Assembly (NCBI GenBank): GCA_016860845.1
Contig: BOKF01000006.1
Span: 186,001-250,000 of the forward strand
Reading direction: 5' to 3'
Length of the DNA stretch: 64,000 nucleotides
Origin: Chloroflexota bacterium
GTDB lineage: Bacteria > Chloroflexota > Anaerolineae > 4572-78 > J111
The notes beneath the pieces were generated by a model. The model was given only the letters and a program-made list of their open reading frames with translations, searched no databases and was not told where the DNA came from. The translations under genes were made by a program, and so were the position numbers. Positions 1-10,646 of the stretch are shown piece by piece. Position 1 is the stretch's first letter. Each line of letters opens with the position of its first letter.

Positions 1-209
1 GGTTGCATGGACAGCAGAGATTTTTTATTTCTCCCCGTTGAATTATTCATCCTAACTATTCTAGTCAGTTCAGCGACTAAGCCGTTGCCCGAAAGCATCC
101 CAACGGTTTGTTTGGCTTGGATTGCAGTTTCCTCAACCTCTGCCAAGCCTCCTGTTACTTTCTTTAATTATCCTTCCAATTCGCAAACAGCACAGCAAGG
201 CAGGTCTGT

Positions 210-3200
210 ATGAAACGTCTCCTTCGTTACCAGTACAGCCTTTATTTGTTCCTCATCCTGCTAACGACCGTCGGTATCGCCTTCGCTTTCAGTAACCACT
301 GGAGCACCCACTTCACTGGGGGCAACAGCGACCTCAACCAGTGGAGCAAGTACAAAATTGGTGCGTGCAGCGGCCAGAGCCGCTCCGTCTCCGGCAGCCA
401 GGTCCACATGTCGGCCAGCTACGGTACCGACTGCTTTGGGGCCTACTACCGGGAGAATAACAGCATCCCCGGCGCCTTTCCGCTGGACTCTGATGTTCGC
501 GTCGCCTGGCAGTGGAGGTACCCCAGGTACGAACTTTACGGCACCCAGGCCGGCCAGGTCACCAGCGCCTACGGGGTAGTGCAGTACTATGGGATGTCCG
601 CCGTAGATACACGGCAGGTCGGCGGAAACACGAGGGACGCGCACGTAGTCAGCGATGGGGAGTGGGGACGCTTTACGGTGGACAACCCCATGTGGCGCAG
701 CCAGGACAGCGATCATAATCTACACACCTCGACCTTTGACTTTATCTGCGACGGGCGCGAGCTAACCTGGTGGATGGATAATCAGCAGCTCAAACGGATC
801 ACCAACGGTACCCCCCGGCCCGTCAACGACCCTTATCGCCCCTACCAATTCTGGTTCGGCAACCTCCTGACCGGTACCCCCTCGGACGGCGGCTGGACCT
901 CGCTCGACCTCGATTACGTCTACATTTACCGGGTCGAGCGCCCCCAGATGAACACCCCGGCCCCCGGTAGCGGCGGCGCCCAACCAGTCAGCTGGAATGC
1001 GGTCCCCAACACGCAGCAACCGGACGGCTCAACCTGGGGGGTTGAATATCAAGTCCAGGCCTGCTCGAATTCCAATTGCAGCACCCCGATTGCCACGTCA
1101 GACTGGCAGGCCGGCACGAACTACACCTTCACCGGCCTGCCGTTACAACAGACCTACTATTACCGCACCCGCGCCCGCTGGGTCGGTACGCCCGAGCTCA
1201 TTACCTGCTGGGGTAACACGGTTTCGGCGCTGATGGCCGGCGAGCCGGATATTTCTCTCTCCAAGAACGCCACGGCCCAGGTCATGGTCGGCGGAACCGT
1301 ACAATACACCCTGATCCTGCGCAGTACCGGCGAAGTACCGGCCAATGGGGTCGTGGTCCGCGACCCCATCCCCCAGTATGTCTTAAGTCCCGTCAATATC
1401 AGCAATGGGGGATCGGTGCAGGGCAACCAGATCGTCTGGAATCTAGGCACGGTGGCGAATGGGCAGAGCGTTACCTTGACCTGGCAGGGCACGATTGATC
1501 CCAACACCCCCACCAGCGTCACCCAAATTGTCAACACGGCGACGGGTAACGACAACGCCGGGCACAGCGCCCAGGCCCAGGCCTCTACAGCTGTGCTCAA
1601 GCCGGTGATGGAACTCAGCAAAGCCGCCCCGGCGCAAGTGTGGCCAGGCGGTCCGGTCGTCTATACGATGACCGTGAAAAGCCTGGGGAACACCGCTCTG
1701 ACCAACGTGGTTGTGCGCGACCCCATGCCTCAATATGTGACCAATCCAACCAATATCAGCAATGGCGGCAGTGTTCAGAATGGAACGATTATCTGGAACC
1801 TGGGCAGTGTTCCCACCGGCCAAACAATTAATTTAACCTGGCAGGGGACCATCGCCACCGATATTCCCAAGACCCAGACACAAATCGTCAACCTGGTGAC
1901 CGCGACGGCGGATGGCGGGATCAATAAACAGGCCCAGGCCAGCAGCGAAGTCGGCTTTCCGGAAATTGGTGTGGCCAAAACCGGCCCGGCTGAAGTGGCC
2001 GCCGGCGCCATCATTGATTACGCGATCGCCGTGCATAATATTGGCACTGGACCAGCGGTCAACGTCGTCATTCGCGACCCGCTGCCGCCCTACATCACCA
2101 ATCCTACCAACATTAGCAACGGCGGCAACCTGGAAAACAATGAAATCATCTGGACTATCAGCATGATCAACCCGGGCGAGAGCGTCTCAGTCAACTGGCA
2201 AGGTACGGTTGATCCCGACATCCCGCTCACCCAGAACAACATCGTCAATACGGCGACCGCCTGCGATAGCACCGGTAGCTGTGACACGGCGATGGTGAGC
2301 ACCCGTGTTCTCAAACCGTCGGTCAGCCTGATCAAAAACGCCACCTCGCACGTCTATCCGCACGGCGATGTCCAGTACGAGTTAATCGTCGAGAATTCCG
2401 GTGAAACGGTGCTCAAGAACGTGGTCGTCAAGGACCCGCTCCCACAATATGTCCTGAACCCGCGCGATATCAGTAACGATGGGATCGCCGATCCTTCCCC
2501 GTTTGAAGGTAAAATAGAGGTTGTCTGGACCTTACCCGACATGGCCCCCGGCCAGGTCATCGTGCTGACCTGGCACGGAACCGTTGATCCGCTCATCCCG
2601 GACGCCGAGTTTGCCATCCGCAACGTGACTACAGTAACGACCAAAGACGTGGCCGCCCAGGCCGAGGCTTCGAGCTACGTCCTCCATCCCCGCATTCTTC
2701 TGCGTAAAAGTGCTACAGTTATGGCCGGCCCCGGCGATGCCGTCTTGTACACCTTGACCGTCGAAAACCATAGCTGGGCGCCGGCTTATGGGGTGGAAGT
2801 GCATGACCCCATCCCGCCCTACATCATTAACCAGCGCAACGCGACCGCAGGGGGCGAAGTGCGGGCCGAAGAGATTCTGTGGCGTTTCGGCATTCTAAAC
2901 CCTGGCGAAAGCCGCACCCTGATGTGGGAAGGTACTATTGATCCAACCATTCCGGTCACGGTGAAGCAGATCGCCAATACCGCGACCGCTTTTGATGGGA
3001 TGGGGCATCAGGACGAGGCTCAAGCTTATACCAATCTGCCGGGTCAAACGATGTACGCCTACAAATCCGCTTCCTACATTGTCTGGCCGGGTGGGGACAT
3101 TGACTATGCGGTCACGGTGCAGAATTTCAACCAGGCCACGCTAGAGCATGTTGAAGTGCGCGATCCGGTGCCGGACCGCATCCTCTATCCGCGCGATATT

Positions 3201-6200
3201 AGCCTGGGTGGAGTGTTCGAGGGCAATACCGAGGTCGTCTGGCATATAAATAGCATCGCTCCCGGTGAGTCGGTTGTCCTATCCTGGCGCGGGACGGTTG
3301 ACCCCAGCCTGCCCAGAACTCAAGAGACTCTCTGGAACGAAGCCCGGCTGACCACGAGTGGGGGTCTCAGTAGCACGATCCGGGCCAAAAGCTATGTCGA
3401 CTTTCCACTTATTAACCTCTACAAAATCTCCACCCCGGCCCAAGCCGGCCCGGGCGAGCCCATCACCTACACCTTGATGGCTGAAAACCCAACGAATGTG
3501 CCGGCCCTGAACCTGGTGGTACGCGACTTGATCCCAGCCCAGGTGCTGAATCCAACCAACATTAGCGATGGTGGGGTGGTCGAGACTATCCCGGCCAATC
3601 AAGTGGTCTGGAACCTCACCAGCTTGGGTGCAGGTGAGCGGCGACTCCTCAGCTGGACAGGGACCGTCAATCCTACCATTCCAGCTTCCGCCAACCAGAT
3701 TACCAACACGGCGACAGCGAAAGACCTGAGTGGCTTAAATGTCCAGGCCCAGGCCACCACGCCGGTTCTCAGGCCGGGATTAGGTTTGCGCAAATCCGCT
3801 CCGGCCGAGGTCATCCCCGGGCAGGAGGTGGCCTATACGCTGACCGTTTCTAATACGGGCCAGATGACCTTGCGACAGGTGAGCGTGGTCGATTTCGTGC
3901 CTGAGTACCTGCTGGGCCCGGTCAATATCAGCCAGGGCGGCGTCATTTCCGGCAGCCAGATCCTCTGGAATCTGGGCGACTTGATGCCGGGCGCGCGCGT
4001 AGACCTGACCTGGCAGGGTACCTTGGACAAAGCCATTCCGGTCAACACCGCTAAGCTCAGCAATCAAGCCATCGCCACCGCCTGGCCAGGGATGCAGGCG
4101 GTCGCGCTGGCAGACAGCACCATCGTCAAACCGAATCTTCTGGTGGTAAAATCTGCGCCCAGCGGGGTCCGGCCGGGCGAGATCATCGATTATCGGATTG
4201 AGGTGGTCAACCAGGGCCGCACCACCGTTTACCAACTCCAGGTAACAGATCCGATCACAACCTATCTGTCGCCTTATCAAATTAACGACGGTGGGTACGA
4301 GATGCTGGGCAACACGATCACCTGGGGCGAACTGGGCGATCTAAACCCTGGCCAGAGTCGTACTTTTAGCTGGCGAGCTAAGGTTGACCCTGCGCTGCCG
4401 CGGGAGGTGACCACTATTCGCAATGTGGTCCAGGTTAGGGGGTTGGGCGGGCTGTATGTCGAAGGGGAGGCGGTCAGCCCCGTGCTCCAGTCAGGTCTCC
4501 TCCTCTCCAAAGAGGCTGTGACCGCCACCCACGCCGGCGGCGAAATCAGCTACGTGCTGCACCTGGTCAATAATGGTCCTGGCCTATCGCGTAAAGTGGA
4601 GGTGCGCGACCCCATCCCCGGTTTTGCCCAGTACATTCCCGGCTCGGCCAATAACTACGGGCAGTATGGCGACGAAAACAAAGAGCTGGTGTGGCGCTTT
4701 GACCAGCTGCAACCTGGCCAGGCGGTAGACCTGACCTGGCGCGGGCAGGTGAATGTGGATATCCCTGAAGGAGTCCAGGCCATTATCAATGAGGCGACCG
4801 CCGCCTCCTTCGATGAACCCACGCCGATCACCGCGACGGCAGTGACGACCCTTCTGGTGCCTGTTCTGGAAGTGCAAGAAACCTGCGCCGAGTTCGCCCA
4901 GGTCGGCGACAGGATTCGCTATCAACTTCATCTGCAAAATACCGGCGGGGGCACGATGTACAGCGTCACCGCCCAGGCGCCGCTAACGACAGGCCTGGCC
5001 TATGTCCCTCATTCAGCCACGGCCGGAGGACAACTGGTCAAGGATAGCCTGGTGTGGGACCTGGGCACCATGGCGGCAGGCGCTGCGGCTGATCTGACCT
5101 TCGAGCTAGAAATCAACCCGGCCTTGACCTTTGAACAGGTAGAGAGCACCATCACCTTCTACTCGGGGGGCCGCATCGTCAGCCAAAGCACTTGTCAGAC
5201 CGGCATCACCACGCCGGCTTTGAGGTTGACCAAACTAGCGCCTCAGACGGCGCATGCCGGCGACGTGGTTGAGTATACCCTCGTCGTATCTAACACTAGC
5301 CCGGTGGTTGCTCGGGGCACGGTCGTGACCGATACCCTGTATTCAGGGGTAGATTACGTTCCCGGCAGCATCTCTGATGGCGGCCTGGTCAGCGGCTCGA
5401 CCCTGATCTGGCAGGTGGGCGACCTGGCGGCCGGGCAGAGTGCGACGCGACGCTTCAAGGCCCAGGTTTCGATTCCGCCTGATTTCGGCGACTATGATCC
5501 CGAAGGAAACGCGCGTATCTATAATGAAGCGGCTGCTTCAGCAGAGAGGGCGGCGCCGGTTCGGGACGATGTCATCATTCTGCTCCCCCGGCCGGTGCTG
5601 ACCCTGACCCGCACTGCTTTGACGGGATCAGACCGCGGCGCCGCCGCGGTTTACGCCGCGGTGACCAGCGGCGAAAGTCCCAGTGTGCTCATGGCCAAAG
5701 TTGAGTTGACCGATCAAGAAGCTGCAGCGCCATCAGGCGAGATGCTGCTGGCGGCATCGCTGGATCCGACTACCTCTCAAGCTGAAGTGGTGCCGGCGAT
5801 CCAGGTCGTGCCGGGAGATGTCATCACCTATACCCTGGTTGGCGGCAACGCCGGTCCTGGAGTGGCCAGGCAAGCGGTGTTAAGAGAATGGGTGCCGGCT
5901 GGACTCATCGTCCTGGAAAACTCCATCAGCCATGATGGTTACTACGACGCCGCTGAAAATGCGGTCGTCTGGCCGCTGGGCGATCTGAAAGAAGGTCAAG
6001 CGGTCCGACGCGTCTATGCGGCGCTGGTTCCGCAAGGGATGCGGCCGGACATGGTCGAACTGGAAGATAACCTGGCTTTCATCAGCTCGCCCGATGCGCC
6101 AACGGTCTACGCTAACGCCAGTACGGAAATTACCGGCACTTTCCGTATGTCCGGCCTAAAAACGGCCACGAATTATACCCAAAAAGGCGGCAAAATCGAT

Positions 6201-7493
6201 TATGCGGTCAAAGTGCAAAATACCAGCCCCAACCTGCTGGACCATATCGTCATCCGGGACCCCTTACCCGACTACACCGCTTATATCGATCAGAGCGCTT
6301 CCCTGCCGCCCGCCTTTGAGGACGGGGGACGAACGCTGGTCTGGAACCTGGGGGCCATGGCCGCCGGCGAGGTCAGAGAGGTCCGCTTCAGCGTGCAGGT
6401 AGCCAGCAACCTGCCGGATGTCATCGGACGCATTCTGAATAGAGCCACTATCTCATTTACCGGCGGTGAAATGTTTGAAGTGCAAGCCTACACCATGCTC
6501 CCTCCGGCCCAAATAAATCCAACGCCGACATCTTCTGCCAGCGGCTCAGGCGGAGACGGTAACGGTGGTGGGAGCGGGGCCAGTCCTGCCGCCACGCCCC
6601 TACCTGGCCGCCCGCCGGTCGTGTCGCTGCCGCCAGTACCGACCCCAACGGCGGTACCCCCCACGCCTGGTCCGACTCCGCTGCCGGCGCCGGGACTATT
6701 CAAGTCGGTTTCACCGCCAGTTGTCAAGGCGGGTCAGACCACCGCGGTGACCTGGCGGTTAACGTTTACCAACCCGACCCCACTTACGGTCAGCGGCCTG
6801 ACGATTCGGGATGTCTTGCCGGAAGGGATCGCCTACGTCAGCAGCAGTATCAGCCGGGGTAGTATCACCGTCAACCAGATGCCGCTGGCACAGCCAGTTA
6901 GCAGCGGTGCCATAACCGGGACGGCAAGCTCGACTCAGGGGGTCAGCGGGGCGCTGACGAACCTTCCGACGCCAATCGGTAACGGAGTCCAATTAAGCGC
7001 GAAGACGGCCCTGACCCAGGCGACCAGCTTGACCCAGGCGCTGCCATCAAACCCGGCCGCAGCCGTGCCACAGGCGGCCGGTCTACCCCAGGCCGCAGCG
7101 ACGACTTCATCTCAAGTAACCACGCTCACCCAGGCGATCAGTCCGGCCGCCTGGACCGAACTGATGGCTAACGTCGGTGATGTGCCGCCGAATAGCCGGG
7201 TCGAGATCATTGTGAGTACGATGGTGATCAGCGCCAGTCGTGAGATGAACTACAGCAACATCGCCACTTACAGCGCGGCCAATCTCGATCCGGGTTCATC
7301 CAATGAAGCGAAGCTCACCGTTGAAGGCGAGGCCTTCACGATACTGCCCGTGACCGGCGGCTGGCTGGATCCGCGCACGCCGCAAGGCCAGATCACCTGG
7401 AGCAGTGTCTTCTTGTTGCTGGTTTGCTTGATGATAGGGTGGCAGCGCCGGCGGTCGCGTCTAACTCAGAAAGAAGCTGATGAGTCAGCATAA
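210..7493 (+). CDS. Giant DUF11-repeat surface adhesin with LPXTG-like C-terminus
   Basis: Predicted cell-surface stalk or adhesin of 2,427 residues. It starts with a signal peptide (positive MKRLLRYQ, hydrophobic core to about residue 27). Residues about 28-245 look like a concanavalin-type beta-sandwich, followed by an FN3-like segment (about 250-345). About 15 DUF11-type Ig-like repeats of about 118 residues follow; the recurring signature is [L/S]xKxA near each start, VRDPxP mid-repeat and TWQGT[I/V]DP near the end. A Pro/Thr/Gly-rich linker lies near residues 2095-2170. The C-terminus has LPVTG at residues 2379-2383, then a hydrophobic stretch and an RRRSR tail, the layout of a sortase sorting signal. 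It lies directly upstream of T4SS genes, so a role in cell-cell contact during conjugation is inferred. The Shine-Dalgarno before ATG 210 is weak. Repeat family is confident; the ligand is unknown. Confidence 0.85.
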   Translation: MKRLLRYQYSLYLFLILLTTVGIAFAFSNHWSTHFTGGNSDLNQWSKYKIGACSGQSRSVSGSQVHMSASYGTDCFGAYYRENNSIPGAFPLDSDVRVAWQWRYPRYELYGTQAGQVTSAYGVVQYYGMSAVDTRQVGGNTRDAHVVSDGEWGRFTVDNPMWRSQDSDHNLHTSTFDFICDGRELTWWMDNQQLKRITNGTPRPVNDPYRPYQFWFGNLLTGTPSDGGWTSLDLDYVYIYRVERPQMNTPAPGSGGAQPVSWNAVPNTQQPDGSTWGVEYQVQACSNSNCSTPIATSDWQAGTNYTFTGLPLQQTYYYRTRARWVGTPELITCWGNTVSALMAGEPDISLSKNATAQVMVGGTVQYTLILRSTGEVPANGVVVRDPIPQYVLSPVNISNGGSVQGNQIVWNLGTVANGQSVTLTWQGTIDPNTPTSVTQIVNTATGNDNAGHSAQAQASTAVLKPVMELSKAAPAQVWPGGPVVYTMTVKSLGNTALTNVVVRDPMPQYVTNPTNISNGGSVQNGTIIWNLGSVPTGQTINLTWQGTIATDIPKTQTQIVNLVTATADGGINKQAQASSEVGFPEIGVAKTGPAEVAAGAIIDYAIAVHNIGTGPAVNVVIRDPLPPYITNPTNISNGGNLENNEIIWTISMINPGESVSVNWQGTVDPDIPLTQNNIVNTATACDSTGSCDTAMVSTRVLKPSVSLIKNATSHVYPHGDVQYELIVENSGETVLKNVVVKDPLPQYVLNPRDISNDGIADPSPFEGKIEVVWTLPDMAPGQVIVLTWHGTVDPLIPDAEFAIRNVTTVTTKDVAAQAEASSYVLHPRILLRKSATVMAGPGDAVLYTLTVENHSWAPAYGVEVHDPIPPYIINQRNATAGGEVRAEEILWRFGILNPGESRTLMWEGTIDPTIPVTVKQIANTATAFDGMGHQDEAQAYTNLPGQTMYAYKSASYIVWPGGDIDYAVTVQNFNQATLEHVEVRDPVPDRILYPRDISLGGVFEGNTEVVWHINSIAPGESVVLSWRGTVDPSLPRTQETLWNEARLTTSGGLSSTIRAKSYVDFPLINLYKISTPAQAGPGEPITYTLMAENPTNVPALNLVVRDLIPAQVLNPTNISDGGVVETIPANQVVWNLTSLGAGERRLLSWTGTVNPTIPASANQITNTATAKDLSGLNVQAQATTPVLRPGLGLRKSAPAEVIPGQEVAYTLTVSNTGQMTLRQVSVVDFVPEYLLGPVNISQGGVISGSQILWNLGDLMPGARVDLTWQGTLDKAIPVNTAKLSNQAIATAWPGMQAVALADSTIVKPNLLVVKSAPSGVRPGEIIDYRIEVVNQGRTTVYQLQVTDPITTYLSPYQINDGGYEMLGNTITWGELGDLNPGQSRTFSWRAKVDPALPREVTTIRNVVQVRGLGGLYVEGEAVSPVLQSGLLLSKEAVTATHAGGEISYVLHLVNNGPGLSRKVEVRDPIPGFAQYIPGSANNYGQYGDENKELVWRFDQLQPGQAVDLTWRGQVNVDIPEGVQAIINEATAASFDEPTPITATAVTTLLVPVLEVQETCAEFAQVGDRIRYQLHLQNTGGGTMYSVTAQAPLTTGLAYVPHSATAGGQLVKDSLVWDLGTMAAGAAADLTFELEINPALTFEQVESTITFYSGGRIVSQSTCQTGITTPALRLTKLAPQTAHAGDVVEYTLVVSNTSPVVARGTVVTDTLYSGVDYVPGSISDGGLVSGSTLIWQVGDLAAGQSATRRFKAQVSIPPDFGDYDPEGNARIYNEAAASAERAAPVRDDVIILLPRPVLTLTRTALTGSDRGAAAVYAAVTSGESPSVLMAKVELTDQEAAAPSGEMLLAASLDPTTSQAEVVPAIQVVPGDVITYTLVGGNAGPGVARQAVLREWVPAGLIVLENSISHDGYYDAAENAVVWPLGDLKEGQAVRRVYAALVPQGMRPDMVELEDNLAFISSPDAPTVYANASTEITGTFRMSGLKTATNYTQKGGKIDYAVKVQNTSPNLLDHIVIRDPLPDYTAYIDQSASLPPAFEDGGRTLVWNLGAMAAGEVREVRFSVQVASNLPDVIGRILNRATISFTGGEMFEVQAYTMLPPAQINPTPTSSASGSGGDGNGGGSGASPAATPLPGRPPVVSLPPVPTPTAVPPTPGPTPLPAPGLFKSVSPPVVKAGQTTAVTWRLTFTNPTPLTVSGLTIRDVLPEGIAYVSSSISRGSITVNQMPLAQPVSSGAITGTASSTQGVSGALTNLPTPIGNGVQLSAKTALTQATSLTQALPSNPAAAVPQAAGLPQAAATTSSQVTTLTQAISPAAWTELMANVGDVPPNSRVEIIVSTMVISASREMNYSNIATYSAANLDPGSSNEAKLTVEGEAFTILPVTGGWLDPRTPQGQITWSSVFLLLVCLMIGWQRRRSRLTQKEADESA

Positions 7494-7521
7494 CAGGTAA
7501 TATTTAGGAAAGGAAAATACA

Positions 7522-7622
7522 CTGCCGAGGCGGACGGCCTGCACTCGGCAGCGAGACTGGCCGTAATCCCCAAACCGGGGTGAGGAACATGCTCACCCGG
7601 CAAGGAGATTGCGGCCTTTTTT
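7522..7622 (+). promoter_or_regulatory. Structured leader/attenuator, copy 1
   Basis: Hairpin CTGCCGA (7522-7528) / TCGGCAG (7545-7551) displays the loop GGACGGCCTGCA (7532-7543). Downstream GGCCGTAATC (7559-7568) pairs with GATTGCGGCC (7607-7616), followed by six T: an intrinsic terminator with an inner stem around 7576-7600. The loop segment ACGGCC (7534-7539) is also perfectly complementary to GGCCGT (7559-7564), so loop pairing and terminator are mutually exclusive. The element ends about 37 nt before the virB6-like start. The same loop and layout recur twice near 14.1-14.4 kb. Ligand or trigger unknown. Confidence 0.7.
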
Positions 7623-7658
7623 GTTCATTCGGTGATGTAAAGTTCAGATAACTTAACT

Positions 7659-10646
7659 ATGGGCGACCTATTCGGAATCTCACGCACAATCGACCACGCG
7701 GTTTATACCATCCTTAATTCTATTGCCATCATTCTATGGCGGTTGGATGCGGCCATCATCCAGTTCTCGATGTTCAGTTACGTGACCGAGGACTGGTTGA
7801 TGGGGCATCGGGACGGCGATGGGATCTGGGCGCTGATGGACAGAATGGTCGGCTCAAACGGCATTTTTGGGCTATCGACCTGGGAAGCCTTTGTCGCCCT
7901 GGCTTTGACGATTTACGGCTTTTCCCTCCTGATCCGCCCCTTTTGGCGGATGCAGCCGGTTGATCTGGGGCGGATGTTCTTCTTCGCGGTTTTATCTTAC
8001 AGTATCATCACCGAGGGCAGCGAGCTCATGCGTGAAATAGAAAATTGGCGCGGCGAGGCCGGCGGTTATATGTACGAAGTCGTCGCCGGCAGCGGCGGCA
8101 CCGTCAACCTGGATGTTCCAGGCGGCGCGACCTCAGATGAGCCCATCTACAGCCCGGAAGACTTAGATGGACGCGCCCCGATTCGGGGTTGGGAAGCGGT
8201 GTCAACCTCGTATTTCCTGGTCAAAAGCGCCAGCGAACTCCATCAAGGCGTACCAGCGGAGGATTTTCGCCGCGAGTATTGCCTCTACGATCCCTCCGAA
8301 GAAATTGGAGAGCAAGACCAGGAAAATAGCGACGGCTGCAGCCCCAAGAAAGCCTGGGATGAGTGGGAGGAAATTCAACTCACTGCACCCATTACCCAGG
8401 TGTGGGGAATTCCTTTGCCTATAGATGTTTCGATAGAAGTACCGGTCTTTCAAGAGCATCCAGAAAACCGGCAGCTGGCGATTCGCCAGGCGCAGGAAGG
8501 GGTGGCTCGTCTGGCCCTGGGTCCCATCGTGGCGGCCTTGCCGATGATCGAGGCGAATGTGGGGCTGATGTTGGCCCTCTCCGCCGCTTTTGTTTACCTA
8601 AGTTTACCCCTGACCTTGCTGTTTGGACTTTTCCGCTACACGGAGCCGCTGGTCAATCGCCTGGTCATGCAACTCATTGGGATCATCATCCGCACGTTTA
8701 TCCTGAACGGTGTGCTGGCCATCTTCTTGATGCTGCTGGTCAGCGTTTCGGTCAACGGGAGTTTGATGGCTTATTTAGGCCTGATTGGCGTCGGGCTGGT
8801 CGGCGGCTTTTTCCTGACCAAGATGGCGACCAGCACCATGACCGAAACGGTTTCGACCTCCCTGGGCGGGCTGACGAGTATTTGGGTCGGCGCCGCGACG
8901 AGTACGCTCGGTGAAGGCGCGCGCCAACCCGCCATGGCCGCTGCCGGCGCTGTCAAATGGGGCGCCGCCGGGGCCATGCTGGGTTGGGCAGGTCGAGGCG
9001 CCTTCGATATGTGGGAGGGGGCGCGTCAGGTGGCCCGCTCCGGTTCAGAGGATTTAAGACAGGGGTCACCTGAAACCATGCAGGCGGTTGATAGTCAGCT
9101 TAATAAGACGGTTGGGGCTTTACCTGCACCCATTGCCAGGATGGCTCAACCGGCGGTCAATGAGTGGACGGCCCAACCCGCTGGTGGGCGTACCTCTAAA
9201 GGTTATACCGCGCCCAATCCATCATCAGCCGGCAACGCCTGGGTGACTGATTTGGGCGGGATGGCCGCCAGCGCAGTGGGGGGAACCTTGTTTGGTTCGA
9301 GTTTCCGTGATAACACCGATCGAAACAACCAAGCCCAGCCAGGCGGTTGGAATGAGCAGCAGACGGGAACGCCCGGAATCACTATGGGCGATGGCCGCAG
9401 CGTCGAAACCTGGGCTAATCAAGTCTACCAAACTCGTCAAACCAGTCAGGGAGAACGGCAGGTTATAGAGTCGGGTCAAGCCATCCTGGGTGAAAGTCTG
9501 GGTCAACAAGCCTACCAGGCCATGTCTCGGCATAACCGGGAAGAGACGCTGGCTGTTTTGCAAGCCGCTCGAGCGGCTGCGTCCGAAGCAGGCAGCGTCG
9601 AGCGCTTGGTTCAAGCAGACGGCGCTTTGACCGACGAAGGCTTCCAGATGGTGCGAGGCCACCTGGAGAGTAGTGTGCTAGCGGGCTTTAAGGGACAACA
9701 GGGTGAACGAGACTTGGAGGCGCTCGTCGTGGCCAGCTTACAGCCTCAGAAACGGGCCGAACCGGGCGAATTCCGCGTGGCCGCTGCCCGGGCCAAGAAA
9801 TGGGAAGGAGATGAAGCGTCCGGAAGGCTCATTCCTCGCTCGCTGGGTCTCGATCCGGTCGCCTCCGGGTCAAACTTGGCGGCCTTAAATCGATTTACCC
9901 GCTTGAGTAACCAGGCCGGTCTGGATGAAGCGCAGCGGAAACGGCTCCTGGAAGCCGTGCGGCAGGAAGGGGAAGTTTCCTCGGCGTTGCGTCGCGAGAT
10001 CGAGACATCCCTACGCCGGCAACAAGAGCGCGGGCTGGGCGCCACGCTAAAAGCAGACGATCTGATTGACAGCGCTCGAGCGCTGCCAGATACCCTGGAA
10101 GGGCCCATGCTGGTGCGCCTCTCCCGATCGAAACCGGATAGCGAAACCGGTTCGGACACTGGGGCCGTTGGCTTAAGTCAGGGCGCCGGCAAGGAGCAAA
10201 CCCATTTTCCCGGTAACTTGGCCGGACCGGAGGTTGAAGCAGGCCCGTCAGATCTCAAGAAATCCCTATCTTCCCACAGAACCGGTCGGGTAGGGCCGGA
10301 CGGAGACAAGGGTAGTCAAGTCAAGAAACCGCCCAAAACGACGGCAAACAGGTCAGACGGAATTCGTCATAAACTGACCGAAGATAGACCGGCCGAGATC
10401 CGGGGTGGGGTCGATGGCGTCAGCGGATCCGTCAAAGGCGTACCTTCTTCCTTGATCGAAGCTGAGGAAATCAAAACAAGAGCCTCAGCAGCCAAACAGA
10501 AACAAACGTTAGAACGAGAGGCTTTGCCTTCTCTGAAACTTCTCGACGAAGAGGAAAGCTTAATCAGTATGAGCATTACTACTCAGAAGAAAACTCAACC
10601 CCAAATAGACCGAACATCGACCCATTCAAGAGAAGGTGACCAATGA
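7659..10646 (+). CDS. VirB6/TrbL-like conjugation channel membrane protein
   Basis: Probable inner-membrane channel component of a type IV secretion apparatus. The N-terminal 120 residues hold about three hydrophobic segments. A soluble loop (about 125-280) precedes a second cluster of membrane helices (about 285-395, including a long Leu/Ile/Val-rich stretch and a Gly-rich GLVGGFFLTKM end). Residues 400-995 are soluble, rich in Ala, Gln, Glu and Arg, and probably partly helical or disordered; long soluble tails are common in VirB6-like proteins of monoderm-type systems. The ATG lies about 37 nt after attenuator copy 1. The stop overlaps the next start by 4 nt (ATGA), suggesting translational coupling. 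The family call rests on topology and neighbours (VirB2-, VirB4- and VirD4-like genes) because VirB6 proteins are poorly conserved. Confidence 0.6.
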   Translation: MGDLFGISRTIDHAVYTILNSIAIILWRLDAAIIQFSMFSYVTEDWLMGHRDGDGIWALMDRMVGSNGIFGLSTWEAFVALALTIYGFSLLIRPFWRMQPVDLGRMFFFAVLSYSIITEGSELMREIENWRGEAGGYMYEVVAGSGGTVNLDVPGGATSDEPIYSPEDLDGRAPIRGWEAVSTSYFLVKSASELHQGVPAEDFRREYCLYDPSEEIGEQDQENSDGCSPKKAWDEWEEIQLTAPITQVWGIPLPIDVSIEVPVFQEHPENRQLAIRQAQEGVARLALGPIVAALPMIEANVGLMLALSAAFVYLSLPLTLLFGLFRYTEPLVNRLVMQLIGIIIRTFILNGVLAIFLMLLVSVSVNGSLMAYLGLIGVGLVGGFFLTKMATSTMTETVSTSLGGLTSIWVGAATSTLGEGARQPAMAAAGAVKWGAAGAMLGWAGRGAFDMWEGARQVARSGSEDLRQGSPETMQAVDSQLNKTVGALPAPIARMAQPAVNEWTAQPAGGRTSKGYTAPNPSSAGNAWVTDLGGMAASAVGGTLFGSSFRDNTDRNNQAQPGGWNEQQTGTPGITMGDGRSVETWANQVYQTRQTSQGERQVIESGQAILGESLGQQAYQAMSRHNREETLAVLQAARAAASEAGSVERLVQADGALTDEGFQMVRGHLESSVLAGFKGQQGERDLEALVVASLQPQKRAEPGEFRVAAARAKKWEGDEASGRLIPRSLGLDPVASGSNLAALNRFTRLSNQAGLDEAQRKRLLEAVRQEGEVSSALRREIETSLRRQQERGLGATLKADDLIDSARALPDTLEGPMLVRLSRSKPDSETGSDTGAVGLSQGAGKEQTHFPGNLAGPEVEAGPSDLKKSLSSHRTGRVGPDGDKGSQVKKPPKTTANRSDGIRHKLTEDRPAEIRGGVDGVSGSVKGVPSSLIEAEEIKTRASAAKQKQTLEREALPSLKLLDEEESLISMSITTQKKTQPQIDRTSTHSREGDQ

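Noticed and set aside
7..213. Short reading frame before the adhesin gene
   Set aside because: No ribosome binding site, no family likeness, and it runs into the start of the real gene; probably chance.
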